From: Bauldia sp963759235 | GTDB lineage: Bacteria > Pseudomonadota > Alphaproteobacteria > Rhizobiales > Kaistiaceae | Length of the DNA stretch: 64,000 nucleotides | Reading direction: 5' to 3' | Assembly (NCBI GenBank): GCA_963759235.1 | Contig: CAVWYO010000002.1 | Location: forward strand, 25,957 to 89,956 | Shown here: positions 26,080-35,058 of the stretch, in pieces | Position numbering within the stretch: position 1 is the first letter of the stretch | How the letters are laid out: each line of letters opens with the position of its first letter | Translations under genes and position numbers: made by a program | The notes under the pieces: model-generated | Database searches by the model: none | Seen by the model: the letters and a program-made list of their open reading frames with translations, nothing else | What the model was told of the DNA's origin: nothing

Positions 26080-27906
26080 ATGTGTGGCATTGTTGGAATT
26101 CTGGGATCGGGGCCGGCGGCTCCGCTCCTCGTCGATGCCCTGAAGCGCCTGGAATACCGCGGCTACGATTCGGCCGGCGTCGCAACGCTCGAAGCGGGCC
26201 ACCTGGCGCGGCGCCGGGCGGAAGGCAAGCTCAGGAACCTCGAGGAACGGCTGGCGCGCGAGCCGCTTTCCGGGCGTTCCGGGATCGGCCACACCCGCTG
26301 GGCCACCCACGGCGCGCCGACAGAGGGGAACGCCCACCCGCACGCCACCAAGCGGCTGGCGCTGGTCCACAACGGCATCATCGAGAACTATCGCGAGCTT
26401 CGCGAGGAACTGACCAAGGCGGGCGCTCACTTCGCCACCGAAACCGATACCGAAGTGATCGCCCATCTGATCACCCGCAATCTCGACGCCGGGATGACGC
26501 CGAAAGAGGCGGTCAAGGCGGCGCTCGGACGTCTCGACGGCGCCTTCGCCATCGCCATCCTGTTCGACGGCGAGGACGATCTGATGATCGGGGCGCGGCG
26601 CGGCAGCCCGCTGGCGATCGGGTACGGCGACGGCGAGATGTTCTTCGGCTCCGACGCCATCGCGCTGGCGCCGTTCACCGACCGCATCACCTATCTGCAA
26701 GACGGCGATTGGGCGGTGCTGACCCGCGGCGGCGCGACGATCTACGACGAGACGGGCGCCGAGGTGGAGCGACCGGTGACCCGGAGCCTGGTCACCAGTC
26801 TCCTGGTCGACAAGGGCAACCACCGGCACTTCATGGCCAAGGAGATCTACGAGCAGCCGGAGGTGGTCGGCCACACGCTTGCCCACTACCTCGATTTCGC
26901 CGCCGGCCGGTGCGCGCTGCCCAAGGATTTCGACGTCGATTTCGCCCCGCTCGACCGGCTGTCGATCACCGCCTGCGGCACCGCCTACTATGCCGGGCTG
27001 GTCTCCAAATACTGGTTCGAACGGTTCGCCCGCCTGCCGGTCGACATCGATATCGCCTCCGAGTTCCGCTACCGCGAGCAGCCGCTTGCGCCGAAGGGGC
27101 TGTCGATCGTCGTGTCGCAATCGGGGGAGACGGCCGATACGCTCGCCTCGCTCCGCTACGCCAAGGCGGAAGGCCAGAAGGTGGCGGCGATCGTCAATGT
27201 GCGGGAATCGACCATCGCCCGCGAGGCCGATTTCGTCCTGCCGACGCTCGCGGGACCCGAGATCGGCGTCGCCTCGACCAAGGCATTCACCTGCCAGCTC
27301 GCCGCACTTGCCGCGCTCGCGGTGGCGGCCGGGCGGGCGCGCGGGGTCCTGTCCGAGGCGGACGAGGCCAAGCTGGTCAGGGCGCTCAGCGAGACGCCGC
27401 GCCTGATCAGCCAGGCGCTCAGGCTCGAGCCCGAAATCGAGACGCTCGCCCGCGACCTCGCCAAGGTTCAGCACGTCCTCTATCTGGGGCGGGGCACCAG
27501 CTATCCGATCGCCCTCGAAGGGGCGCTGAAGCTCAAGGAGATCTCCTACATTCACGCCGAGGGCTACGCCGCCGGCGAATTGAAGCACGGGCCGATCGCG
27601 TTGATCGACGCGCACATGCCGGTAGTGGTGATCGCTCCGCACGACCGCATCTTCGACAAGACGGTGTCCAACATGCAGGAGGTGGCGGCGCGGGGCGGGC
27701 GGATCATCCTGATCAGCGATCCGAAAGGATGCGAGGCGGCGGCGATCGACGCCGTGAAGACACTCGTGCTACCGGCGATGCCGTCGACGGTGACGCCGCT
27801 CGTCTACGCCATACCGGTGCAGCTTCTCGCCTATCACACCGCGGTTTTCATGGGGACCGACGTCGACCAGCCACGCAATCTCGCCAAGTCGGTGACGGTC
27901 GAATAG
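26080..27906 (+). CDS. glmS: Glutamine-fructose-6-phosphate aminotransferase
   Basis: 608 residues. The N-terminal glutaminase starts MCGIVGILGS with the catalytic Cys2 (after Met removal) and GHTRWATHG; two SIS domains follow (SQSGETADTLASLRYAK; GRGTSYPIALEGALKLKEI) and the C terminus ends LAKSVTVE. It forms glucosamine 6-phosphate, feeding GlmU upstream in the window. A DUF502 gene and recG follow. Confidence 0.96.
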   Translation: MCGIVGILGSGPAAPLLVDALKRLEYRGYDSAGVATLEAGHLARRRAEGKLRNLEERLAREPLSGRSGIGHTRWATHGAPTEGNAHPHATKRLALVHNGIIENYRELREELTKAGAHFATETDTEVIAHLITRNLDAGMTPKEAVKAALGRLDGAFAIAILFDGEDDLMIGARRGSPLAIGYGDGEMFFGSDAIALAPFTDRITYLQDGDWAVLTRGGATIYDETGAEVERPVTRSLVTSLLVDKGNHRHFMAKEIYEQPEVVGHTLAHYLDFAAGRCALPKDFDVDFAPLDRLSITACGTAYYAGLVSKYWFERFARLPVDIDIASEFRYREQPLAPKGLSIVVSQSGETADTLASLRYAKAEGQKVAAIVNVRESTIAREADFVLPTLAGPEIGVASTKAFTCQLAALAALAVAAGRARGVLSEADEAKLVRALSETPRLISQALRLEPEIETLARDLAKVQHVLYLGRGTSYPIALEGALKLKEISYIHAEGYAAGELKHGPIALIDAHMPVVVIAPHDRIFDKTVSNMQEVAARGGRIILISDPKGCEAAAIDAVKTLVLPAMPSTVTPLVYAIPVQLLAYHTAVFMGTDVDQPRNLAKSVTVE

Positions 27907-27992
27907 AGCGGTCCGTCATCTGCTCTTCTCATTTGACCCGCAATAGCTAGATAATGGGGTTCGGTCGCCGGCGCGGCCGGGGAGATCGCGAG

Positions 27993-28769
27993 ATGACGGA
28001 CGGCCAGCCACCGCCGGAGCCAGGCGCCGCGGAACCGGTGCGGCGCAGCGGTGGCATGCATCGATTGCGGAACTACTTCCTGACCGGCCTGGTCATCGCC
28101 GCGCCGCTGTTCCTCACCATTTACATCACCTGGGCCTTCATCGTCTGGGTCGACAGCTGGGTGACGCCGTTCATCCCGGCCGGCTACACGCCGGAGAGCT
28201 ACCTGACCTTCAAGGTCCCCGGCTTCGGCCTAGTGGTAGCGATCGTCTTCATCACGCTGCTCGGCTTCCTCACCGCCAATCTGGTCGGCCGCACGCTGGT
28301 GTCGTGGGGTGAGTCGATCCTCGGCCGCATGCCGGTCATCCGCAACCTCTATCGCGGGCTGAAGCAGATCTTCGAGACGGTTCTGTCCAACCGGGCGAAA
28401 TCCTTCCAGACGGTGGGGCTGGTCGAATATCCGCGGAAAGGGCTGTGGGCGATCGTCTTCATCGCCACCGGCACCCGCGGCGAGATCCGCCACCGGCTCG
28501 ACCAGGACGACGATCCGATGCTTTCGGTGTTCCTGCCGACGACGCCGAACCCGACCTCCGGTTTCCTCCTCTTCGTGCGGGAAAGCGAGGTGATTCGGCT
28601 CGACATGACGGTCGAGGACGCCGCCAAGCTGGTGATCTCGGCCGGTCTGGTCAGCCCCGATTACGCCCCCGGCGAAGCCGAGGAATTGCCTGCGGCCGCG
28701 CCCGCGCTGCTGACGATGGACGAGGCGGAACGCCGAATGAGCGTCGACGCGACGGTCAACCGGCCCTGA
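27993..28769 (+). CDS. DUF502 family inner-membrane protein
   Basis: 258 residues from ATG 27993, chosen for GGGGAG at 27979-27984; an ATG at 27954 is in frame. Two membrane spans (YFLTGLVIAAPLFLTIYITW; FGLVVAIVFITLLGFLTANLVG) are followed by the family segment GRMPVIRNLYRGLKQIFETV and a soluble C-terminal domain with PNPTSGFLLF. Function of the family is unknown. In related genomes it lies next to glmS and recG, as here. It overlaps the 3' end of recG by 14 bases, convergently. Confidence 0.88.
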   Translation: MTDGQPPPEPGAAEPVRRSGGMHRLRNYFLTGLVIAAPLFLTIYITWAFIVWVDSWVTPFIPAGYTPESYLTFKVPGFGLVVAIVFITLLGFLTANLVGRTLVSWGESILGRMPVIRNLYRGLKQIFETVLSNRAKSFQTVGLVEYPRKGLWAIVFIATGTRGEIRHRLDQDDDPMLSVFLPTTPNPTSGFLLFVRESEVIRLDMTVEDAAKLVISAGLVSPDYAPGEAEELPAAAPALLTMDEAERRMSVDATVNRP

Positions 28770-30864
28770 GCAGCCGCATCGCCTCGTCCCGACCGAAGAT
28801 GTAGAGGAGAAGCCGGAGCGCGGCACCGCGGTCCGACGCGAGGCCGGGGTCGGTGTCGACGATGAGGCGGGCGTCGTCGCGGGCGGCCTCCATCAGCGCC
28901 GCGTGGTAGGCGAGGTCGGCGATGCGGAAGCCGGGCGTGCCCGACTGCCGCGTGCCGAGAATTTCACCGCCGCCGCGCAGCCGCAGATCCTCCTCGGCGA
29001 TGACGAAGCCGTCCTCGCTCTCACGCATGATCTTCAGGCGCTGGCGGGCGACCTGGCCGAGCGGCGCCTTGTAGAGGAGAAGGCAGACCGACGGACGATC
29101 GCTCCGACCGACCCGGCCACGAAGCTGATGGAGCTGAGCGAGGCCGAAGCGCTCGGCATGCTCGATCACCATGATGGTCGCGTCGCTGACGTCGACGCCG
29201 ACCTCGACGACGGTGGTGGCGACGAGGATTCGGGTTTCGCCGGTGACGAACCTGGCCATGGCGGCGTCGCGGGCGGCGGCGGTCATGCGGCCGTGAACGA
29301 GACCGACGGTGAAGCCGAGCGCCGCGGTCAAAGCGGCGTGACGCTCCTCGGCGGCGGCGACGTCGAGCATCTCCAATTCCTCGACAAGCGGGCAGATCCA
29401 GTAAGCCTTGGCGCCGGTCGCGGTGGCGGCACGCACCCGCTCGACCACCTCGTCGAGGCGGGTGAGGGGGATCGCCCGGGTCTCGATCGGCCGGCGGCCG
29501 GCCGGCTTTTCGGTCAAGCGCGAAACGTCCATGTCGCCGTAGTAGGTGAGCACCAGGGTGCGCGGGATCGGGGTCGCGGTCATCACCAGAACGTCGGTGG
29601 CGCCGCCCTTGGCCGTCAGCGCCAGCCGCTGATGAACGCCGAAACGGTGCTGCTCGTCGACGACGACGAGGCCAAGATCGCGGAAGGCGACGCCGGCCTG
29701 GAAGAGCGCGTGCGTCCCGACCAGGAGGTCGATCGTGCCGTCGGCAAGGCCGGCGAGAACGGCGTCGCGGTCGCGGCCGCGCTCACGCCCGGTGAGAACG
29801 GCAAGGCGGATGCCGGCCGCCTCGGCGAGCGGCGCGATGGTGCGGGCGTGCTGGCGGACGAGCAGCTCCGTCGGCGCCATGATCGCCGCCTGGGCGCCGG
29901 CCTCGATCACCGACGCGGCGGCAAGCAGCGCCACGACGGTCTTGCCGGAGCCGACGTCGCCCTGGAGGAGCCGCAACATGCGCTCGGGGTTTCGCAAATC
30001 GGCGTCGATCTCGGCCAATGCCACCGTCTGGCTGGCGGTCAGCGAAAAGGGGAGACTCGCCAGAATCGTCGCCCGCAGGCGGCCATCGCCGAGCCGCGCG
30101 CGGCCGGCGCTCCGACGCTGATGGGCCCGCATCAAGGCGAGCGCCAACTGGCTGGCGAGGAGTTCGTCATAGGAGAGGCGGGTGCGGGGGAGGCTTAGCG
30201 GCTCGATGTCGGCCATGGATCCCGGATGGTGGGCGGCGCGAAGAGCGGCGGCAAAGCCCGACCAGCGCGACCGGGTCACCAGTTCGGGGTCGAGCCAGTC
30301 GGGGAGGTCGGGCACGCCGTCGAGCCCGTCGCCGATGGCGCGGAGGAGCGTCTTGCGGGCGAGCCCGGCGGTCATCGGATAGACCGGCTCGATCAGCGGC
30401 AGGTCGGCAAAGTCGGCCACCTCGACGATGTGATCCGGGTGGACGATGGTCGGCCGGCCGTTGAACCATTCCATCTTGCCGGAGACATAGCGGGTCTCGC
30501 CGACCGGCAGCATGCGCTCCAGCCAGGCTTCGTTGGCGTGAAAGAAGGTGAGGGCGACCTCGCCGGTGTCGTCGTGGCAATACACCCGGTAGGGGATGCG
30601 ACGATTGCCGCGCGGCGGCTTCAGGTGGCGGTCGACGCGCACCTTCAAGGTGACGATCGCGCCTTCGGGGGAGAGCGCGATGCCGGGCTGGCGACTGCGG
30701 TCGATGACAGCCACCGGCAAGTGGAAGAGAAGGTCGATGACCCGCGCCTCGGCGTCGGGATCGACCCGGCCGATCAGCTTGCGCAGCGTAACGGCGAGCT
30801 TGGGGCCGATGCCGGCGAGGCTGGTGACCGGGCGGAAGAGGGGGTTGAGGATCGGCGGGCGCAT
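28756..30864 (-). CDS. recG: ATP-dependent DNA helicase RecG
   Basis: 702 residues. An N-terminal OB-fold wedge domain is followed by helicase motifs I (LLQGDVGSGKTVVALLA), II (VVDEQHRFGVHQR, DEQH), III (MTATPIPRTL), V and VI (QLRGRVGRSDRPS). It remodels stalled replication forks and branched recombination intermediates. Transcribed convergently to the DUF502 gene and divergently from the ArsR unit. Confidence 0.95.
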   Translation of the reverse strand: MRPPILNPLFRPVTSLAGIGPKLAVTLRKLIGRVDPDAEARVIDLLFHLPVAVIDRSRQPGIALSPEGAIVTLKVRVDRHLKPPRGNRRIPYRVYCHDDTGEVALTFFHANEAWLERMLPVGETRYVSGKMEWFNGRPTIVHPDHIVEVADFADLPLIEPVYPMTAGLARKTLLRAIGDGLDGVPDLPDWLDPELVTRSRWSGFAAALRAAHHPGSMADIEPLSLPRTRLSYDELLASQLALALMRAHQRRSAGRARLGDGRLRATILASLPFSLTASQTVALAEIDADLRNPERMLRLLQGDVGSGKTVVALLAAASVIEAGAQAAIMAPTELLVRQHARTIAPLAEAAGIRLAVLTGRERGRDRDAVLAGLADGTIDLLVGTHALFQAGVAFRDLGLVVVDEQHRFGVHQRLALTAKGGATDVLVMTATPIPRTLVLTYYGDMDVSRLTEKPAGRRPIETRAIPLTRLDEVVERVRAATATGAKAYWICPLVEELEMLDVAAAEERHAALTAALGFTVGLVHGRMTAAARDAAMARFVTGETRILVATTVVEVGVDVSDATIMVIEHAERFGLAQLHQLRGRVGRSDRPSVCLLLYKAPLGQVARQRLKIMRESEDGFVIAEEDLRLRGGGEILGTRQSGTPGFRIADLAYHAALMEAARDDARLIVDTDPGLASDRGAALRLLLYIFGRDEAMRLLRAG

Positions 30865-30915
30865 CGGGCCGGAAAATACCCCACCGGGCGGAGTCGGTCG
30901 AACGGCGAAACATTA

Positions 30916-30931
30916 TCAACCGAACGGTTGA
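30916..30931. promoter_or_regulatory. ArsR operator, distal copy
   Basis: TCAACCGAACGGTTGA: perfect 7-base arms TCAACCG/CGGTTGA around AA. It lies in the recG-arsR divergent gap; the same 16-base design recurs 38 bases downstream. Likely autoregulatory site of the adjacent ArsR protein. Confidence 0.7.
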
Positions 30932-30953
30932 CAACGACCAGCGGTTGGGGTAT

Positions 30954-30969
30954 TCAACCGTATGGTTGA
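30954..30969. promoter_or_regulatory. ArsR operator, proximal copy
   Basis: TCAACCGTATGGTTGA: 6-base arms TCAACC/GGTTGA around GTAT, ending 18 bases before the ATG at 30988. A further half-site CGGTTGA occurs at about 30979-30985. The position over the promoter/start region fits repression. Confidence 0.7.
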
Positions 30970-30987
30970 TCAATAATCCGGTTGAAC

Positions 30988-31341
30988 ATGACCCCCGCCG
31001 ATCCTCTCAGCGCGACGTTCACGGCCCTCGCCGATCCTACCCGCCGGGCCATTCTGGCCCGGCTGGCGCTGGGCGAAGCCACGGTCAAGGAACTGGCCGA
31101 GCCGTTCGACATGAGCCTCCAGGCGATTTCCAAGCATCTGAAGATGCTGGAGCGTGGCGGCCTGATCGTGCGCGGCAAGGATGCGCAGCGGCGCCCGTGC
31201 CGCCTGGAGCCGATGGCGCTCAAGGGGGTCGACGACTGGCTGGAGAAGTACCGGCGGAACTGGGAAGAGCGCTTCGACCGCCTCGACACCTACCTTCGCG
31301 ATCTGCAAAACAGGGAGAAAGACAATGGACGCAAGAGTTGA
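30988..31341 (+). CDS. ArsR-family transcriptional regulator
   Basis: 117 residues from ATG 30988 (a TTG two codons upstream is open). The winged helix reads ALADPTRRAILARLALGEATV with recognition helix SLQAISKHLKMLERGGLI. There is no CxC metal-binding pair, so this is the SRPBCC-linked ArsR subgroup rather than a metal sensor. It overlaps the following SRPBCC gene by 17 bases, the usual pairing of this subgroup, and two matching operators lie just upstream, implying autorepression. Confidence 0.9.
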   Translation: MTPADPLSATFTALADPTRRAILARLALGEATVKELAEPFDMSLQAISKHLKMLERGGLIVRGKDAQRRPCRLEPMALKGVDDWLEKYRRNWEERFDRLDTYLRDLQNREKDNGRKS

Positions 31342-31795
31342 GACGCATGCGGATGCCGATGCTCGGGAACTGGTCATCGAGCGCGTTTTCGACGCGCCGC
31401 GGAGCCTTGTCTGGGAGGCTTGGACCAAGCGCGAGCATCAGCTCTAATGGGGCGCGCCGCACGGCTTCACGGTGATCGATTGCGGCGGGGACTTGCGTCC
31501 CGGCGGACGCTGGCATTCGACCATGCGCTCGCCCGACGGCAAGGATCACCGGAACGGCGGCGTCTATCGCGAGGTGGTCGAGCCGGAGCGGCTGGTCTAC
31601 ACCTTTGCCTGGTACGACGAGGACGGGAAACCCGGAATCGAGACCGTGGTCACGATCACTCTTGCCGAGGCAGCCGGCAAGACGCGGATGGTCTTCCGCC
31701 AGACCGGCTTCGACACGGTGTCGGCGCGGGACGGTCACAGCGACGGCTGGAGCCAGAGCTTCGAGCGTCTCGCCGGTCATCTCAGGACGATGTGA
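31325..31795 (+). pseudogene. SRPBCC/AHSA1-domain protein gene with an in-frame stop codon
   Basis: ATG 31325 opens MDARVETHADADARELVIER...VWEAWTKREHQL, then TAA at 31445-31447 (codon 41), and the same frame continues WGAPHGFTVIDCGGDLRPGG to the natural stop. The stop falls where homologues read EHxxxWWxPxGF, at a position normally holding a sense residue, so the length is preserved and only a nonsense change is needed. The full protein would be about 156 residues with the AHSA1/START-like hydrophobic-cavity fold. Could be a true nonsense mutation or a base-call error. Confidence 0.8.
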
Positions 31796-31878
31796 GACTA
31801 CTGACATCCTCCCATTGAAGCCGGTGCCGGCCTGGGATAAAGGCGGGCGCCGGACGCCTCACTCCGAAAGTTTCTTCG

Positions 31879-33081
31879 ATGTCTGAACGCAGCTTCATCA
31901 AGAGCGCGCTGGTGCTCGGCCTCCTCTCGGCCGCCGGTCCCTTCGCCATCGACATGTACATTCCGGCGCTACCCGCCATCGCGGCCGACCTGTCGGCATC
32001 GACGGCCGCGACGCAGATGACGCTGATGGTGTTTTTCGTTGCTTTCGGCGTCTGCCAGATCGTCTACGGCCCGATTTCCGACATGATTGGCCGCAAGCCG
32101 CCGCTCTTCTTCGGCCTCTCCGTGTTCGTCCTCGGCGGCATCGGCTGCGCGCTGGCGCCGACCATCGGCTGGCTGATCGCTTTCCGCGTGGTGCAGGGGA
32201 TCGGCGCGGCCTCGGTCATGGTCGTTCCGCGGGCGATCATTCGCGACATGCATACCGGCACCGAGGCGACGCGGCTGATGGCGCTGGTGATGCTGGTGAT
32301 CAGCGTGTCGCCGATTCTGGCGCCGCTCGCCGGGGCGAGCCTGATCGTGCCCTTCGGGTGGCGGGCCGTGTTCGTGGTCGTCACCGCCGCGGCGGTGGTG
32401 GGACTTGCGCTGCTTGCGCTGTTCCAGCCGGAAACCCGGCCGCCGGAGGAGCGGATTCGCGTCAGTGTCGGCAGCCTCGTCGACGGCTTCGGGCGGCTGC
32501 TCCGCCACGGCCGCTTCCTTGGCCTGACCTTCATCGGCGGACTCGGCTTTGCCAGCTTCTTCGCGTTCCTGGCGTCGTCGTCCTTCGTCTATATCGACCA
32601 CTTCGGCCTGACGCCGACGGAGTACGGCCTCGCCTTCTCGGTGAATGCGATCGGCTTCTTCGCCGCCTCGCAGACCGCCGCCCGGCTGGGTGTCCGCTTC
32701 GGCATGATGCGCGTCGTTGCCGCCGCGACGTTCGGCTACGCGGCCTTCAGTGTCGCCGTCTTCGCGGTGACGCTGGCGGGCATCGACAGCCTCGCGGTGC
32801 TGATCGTGCTCCTTTTCTTCGCGTTCGCCTTCCTCGGCCTGGTCATCCCGACGACCATGGTGCTGGCGCTCGACGAGCACGGGCCGATCGCCGGCATGGC
32901 GTCGGCCCTCGGCGGAACGCTGCAGATGGTTGTCGGCGCCGTCGCTATCGTCATCGTCAGCGTGTTCTTCGACGGGACGGTGATGCCGATGGCCGCGGCC
33001 ATCGCCTGTTGCGGGGTCGGCGCGTTCGCCCTGGCGCGGCTGACGCTGCGCGGCGACCTGGTGGCGCAGCCGGCGATCTGA
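31879..33081 (+). CDS. MFS multidrug efflux transporter (Bcr/CflA family)
   Basis: 400 residues with about 12 membrane segments. The N terminus has the Bcr/CflA hallmark PFAIDMYIPALPAIAADL, and the loop between segments 2 and 3 has GPISDMIGRKP (MFS motif A). The motif-C-like region between segments 5 and 6 (SPILAPLAGASLI) supports a drug/proton antiporter. Separate from the broken SRPBCC gene by 83 bases; substrate not predictable. Confidence 0.9.
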   Translation: MSERSFIKSALVLGLLSAAGPFAIDMYIPALPAIAADLSASTAATQMTLMVFFVAFGVCQIVYGPISDMIGRKPPLFFGLSVFVLGGIGCALAPTIGWLIAFRVVQGIGAASVMVVPRAIIRDMHTGTEATRLMALVMLVISVSPILAPLAGASLIVPFGWRAVFVVVTAAAVVGLALLALFQPETRPPEERIRVSVGSLVDGFGRLLRHGRFLGLTFIGGLGFASFFAFLASSSFVYIDHFGLTPTEYGLAFSVNAIGFFAASQTAARLGVRFGMMRVVAAATFGYAAFSVAVFAVTLAGIDSLAVLIVLLFFAFAFLGLVIPTTMVLALDEHGPIAGMASALGGTLQMVVGAVAIVIVSVFFDGTVMPMAAAIACCGVGAFALARLTLRGDLVAQPAI

Positions 33082-33258
33082 CCGCTCTTACCGTTGTCAA
33101 CGAACCGTATCCCGAATTCCTGGATTTTTGTAGCGGGCATCCAGCGCTTGTGCCCGTCACGCGTGCCGCATGCAGGGCAAGGTTCCCCGTCAGGACTGCG
33201 CACCGTATAGTCCCCGCGGGAGCAGGTCACTCGACCAAGCGGAGACCAAAAGCCGATC

Positions 33259-34458
33259 ATGACATCAACCGCCGGACTTGCCGCTGTGACCCTGGTCGCC
33301 GCGACCGTCGTCATTTCGCCAGCGTTTGCCGCGAGCTGTCACAAGGAGCCGAACTTCAACGCCTGGCTGAAGGGCGTGGCGCAGGAAGCCGCCGCCGACG
33401 GCGTCTCGCAGAAGGCGATCCAGGCCGGGCTCGGCGCGGTGCACTTCGACCAGGACATCGTCAACAAGGATCGCGCCCAGGGCGTGTTCGCCCAGACCTT
33501 CCTCGAATTCTCCGACCGCATGGTGGAGCAATACCGGGTGAAGCAGGCGCCGGGGAAGATCAAGCAGAACGGCAACACCTTCCAGCGGATCGAGCAGCAA
33601 TACGGCGTGCCGGCGTCGGTGATCGCGGCCTTCTGGGGGCTGGAGACCGACTTCGGCGCCAATATCGGCGACGGGCCGACGCTGGTCTCGCTGGCGACGC
33701 TTGCTTACGACTGCCGCCGGCCGGACCTCTTCCGCGAGCAGCTGATCGCCGCCTTGAAGGTCATCGACCGCGGCGACCTGACGCCCGCCCAGATGCGCGG
33801 GCCGTGGGCCGGCGAACTCGGCCAGCTCCAGTTCCTCGCCTCCCACTACTACACTTACGGCGTCGATTTCGACGGCAACGGACGGGTGGATCTTCTGAAA
33901 AGCACGCCGGACGCCCTGGCCTCGGCGGGCAATTTCCTCTCGAAGCTCGGCTGGCAGCGGGGGCAACCCTGGCTGCAGGAGGTCAAGGTGCCCAAGACCT
34001 TTCCGTGGGAAATGGCGGATCTCAGGGTCAAGCTGCCGCGCTCCGAGTGGGTCGCGGCCGGGGTGACCGGTGCCGGCAAGGCGCTGCCCTCCGACGGCGT
34101 CCAGGCGTCGCTCCTCCTGCCGATGGGGCGAAACGGACCCGCCTTCCTCGCCTATCACAACTTCGACGTCCTCCTCGAATGGAACTCCTCGCTGGTCTAT
34201 ACGACGACGGCGGCCTATTTCGCCACCCGCATCGAAGGCGCGCCGCGGGTGAGCCGCGGCAGCGGCCCGATCAACGGGCTGTCGGCGGCCGAGGTGAAGC
34301 AGTTGCAGACGATCCTGACCAAACGCGGCTACAATGTCGGCCCGATCGACGGGATCATCGGCGAGCAGACGCGCGAGGCGGTGAAGGACCTCCAGAGCAA
34401 GCTCGGGCTGCCGGCCGATTCGTACCCATCTAAGGAACTGCTGGCCAAGCTGAGGTGA
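33259..34458 (+). CDS. Lytic murein transglycosylase (MltB family) with C-terminal peptidoglycan-binding domain
   Basis: 399 residues. A Sec signal (AAVTLVAATVVISPAFAAS), then an SLT/MltB catalytic domain with the catalytic Glu in FWGLETDFGANIG and the GELGQLQFL segment, and a C-terminal PG_binding_1 repeat (LQTILTKRGYNVGPIDGIIGEQTREAV). It cleaves the MurNAc-GlcNAc bond of peptidoglycan in the periplasm with 1,6-anhydro product. The 177-base gap before it contains no gene that I can see. Confidence 0.92.
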   Translation: MTSTAGLAAVTLVAATVVISPAFAASCHKEPNFNAWLKGVAQEAAADGVSQKAIQAGLGAVHFDQDIVNKDRAQGVFAQTFLEFSDRMVEQYRVKQAPGKIKQNGNTFQRIEQQYGVPASVIAAFWGLETDFGANIGDGPTLVSLATLAYDCRRPDLFREQLIAALKVIDRGDLTPAQMRGPWAGELGQLQFLASHYYTYGVDFDGNGRVDLLKSTPDALASAGNFLSKLGWQRGQPWLQEVKVPKTFPWEMADLRVKLPRSEWVAAGVTGAGKALPSDGVQASLLLPMGRNGPAFLAYHNFDVLLEWNSSLVYTTTAAYFATRIEGAPRVSRGSGPINGLSAAEVKQLQTILTKRGYNVGPIDGIIGEQTREAVKDLQSKLGLPADSYPSKELLAKLR

Positions 34459-34471
34459 GGGGCAAGAACCG

Positions 34472-35041
34472 ATGGCAAAGTTCTATTCGAGCATTGAGCC
34501 GAAGCTTCGTGCCTTCATCGAGCGGCAGCACGTGTTCTTCGCGGCGACGGCGGTGCAAGGCACGCGGATCAACCTGTCGCCAAAGGGGCTCGATGCGTTT
34601 CGCGTGCTCGGGCCGAACGCCGTCTGCTATCTCGACATGACCGGCAGTGGCAACGAAACGGCGGCGCATGTCCGCGCCGACGGTCGCGTGACCATCATGT
34701 TCTGCGCCTTCGAGGGGCCGCCCAACATCCTGCGTCTCTACGGGCATGGCCGGGTCGCGCCGCGCGGCAGCGGCGAATATCGCCGGCTGCTGGCGGATGC
34801 CTTCGGCGGCGAGGAACCGGTCAGCGCCCGGCAGATCATCGTTCTGGACGTCGAATCGGCGCAGACCTCCTGCGGCTACGGAGTGCCGGTCTATTCCTAC
34901 GAAGGCGAGCGGCCGTCGCTGGCGAACTGGGCCGAGGGGCAGGACGACCTCGCCGGTTACCGACGCGAGCACAACACCGTCAGCATCGACGGCCTGCCGT
35001 CGGGGCATGTCGAAGCGGAGGACGAACTGGCAAGCCGGTAG
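34472..35041 (+). CDS. Pyridoxamine 5'-phosphate oxidase family (FMN-binding split-barrel) protein
   Basis: 189 residues. The start (FIERQHVFFAATAVQGTRINLSPKGLDAFRVLG) and VTIMFCAFEGPPNILRLYGHGR are typical of the PNPOx-like flavin/F420 split-barrel proteins. It lacks features needed to assign PdxH activity, so the redox substrate is unknown. It begins 13 bases after the transglycosylase and may share its transcript. Confidence 0.85.
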   Translation: MAKFYSSIEPKLRAFIERQHVFFAATAVQGTRINLSPKGLDAFRVLGPNAVCYLDMTGSGNETAAHVRADGRVTIMFCAFEGPPNILRLYGHGRVAPRGSGEYRRLLADAFGGEEPVSARQIIVLDVESAQTSCGYGVPVYSYEGERPSLANWAEGQDDLAGYRREHNTVSIDGLPSGHVEAEDELASR

Positions 35042-35058
35042 CCGCCCGCCGCCCTCGA

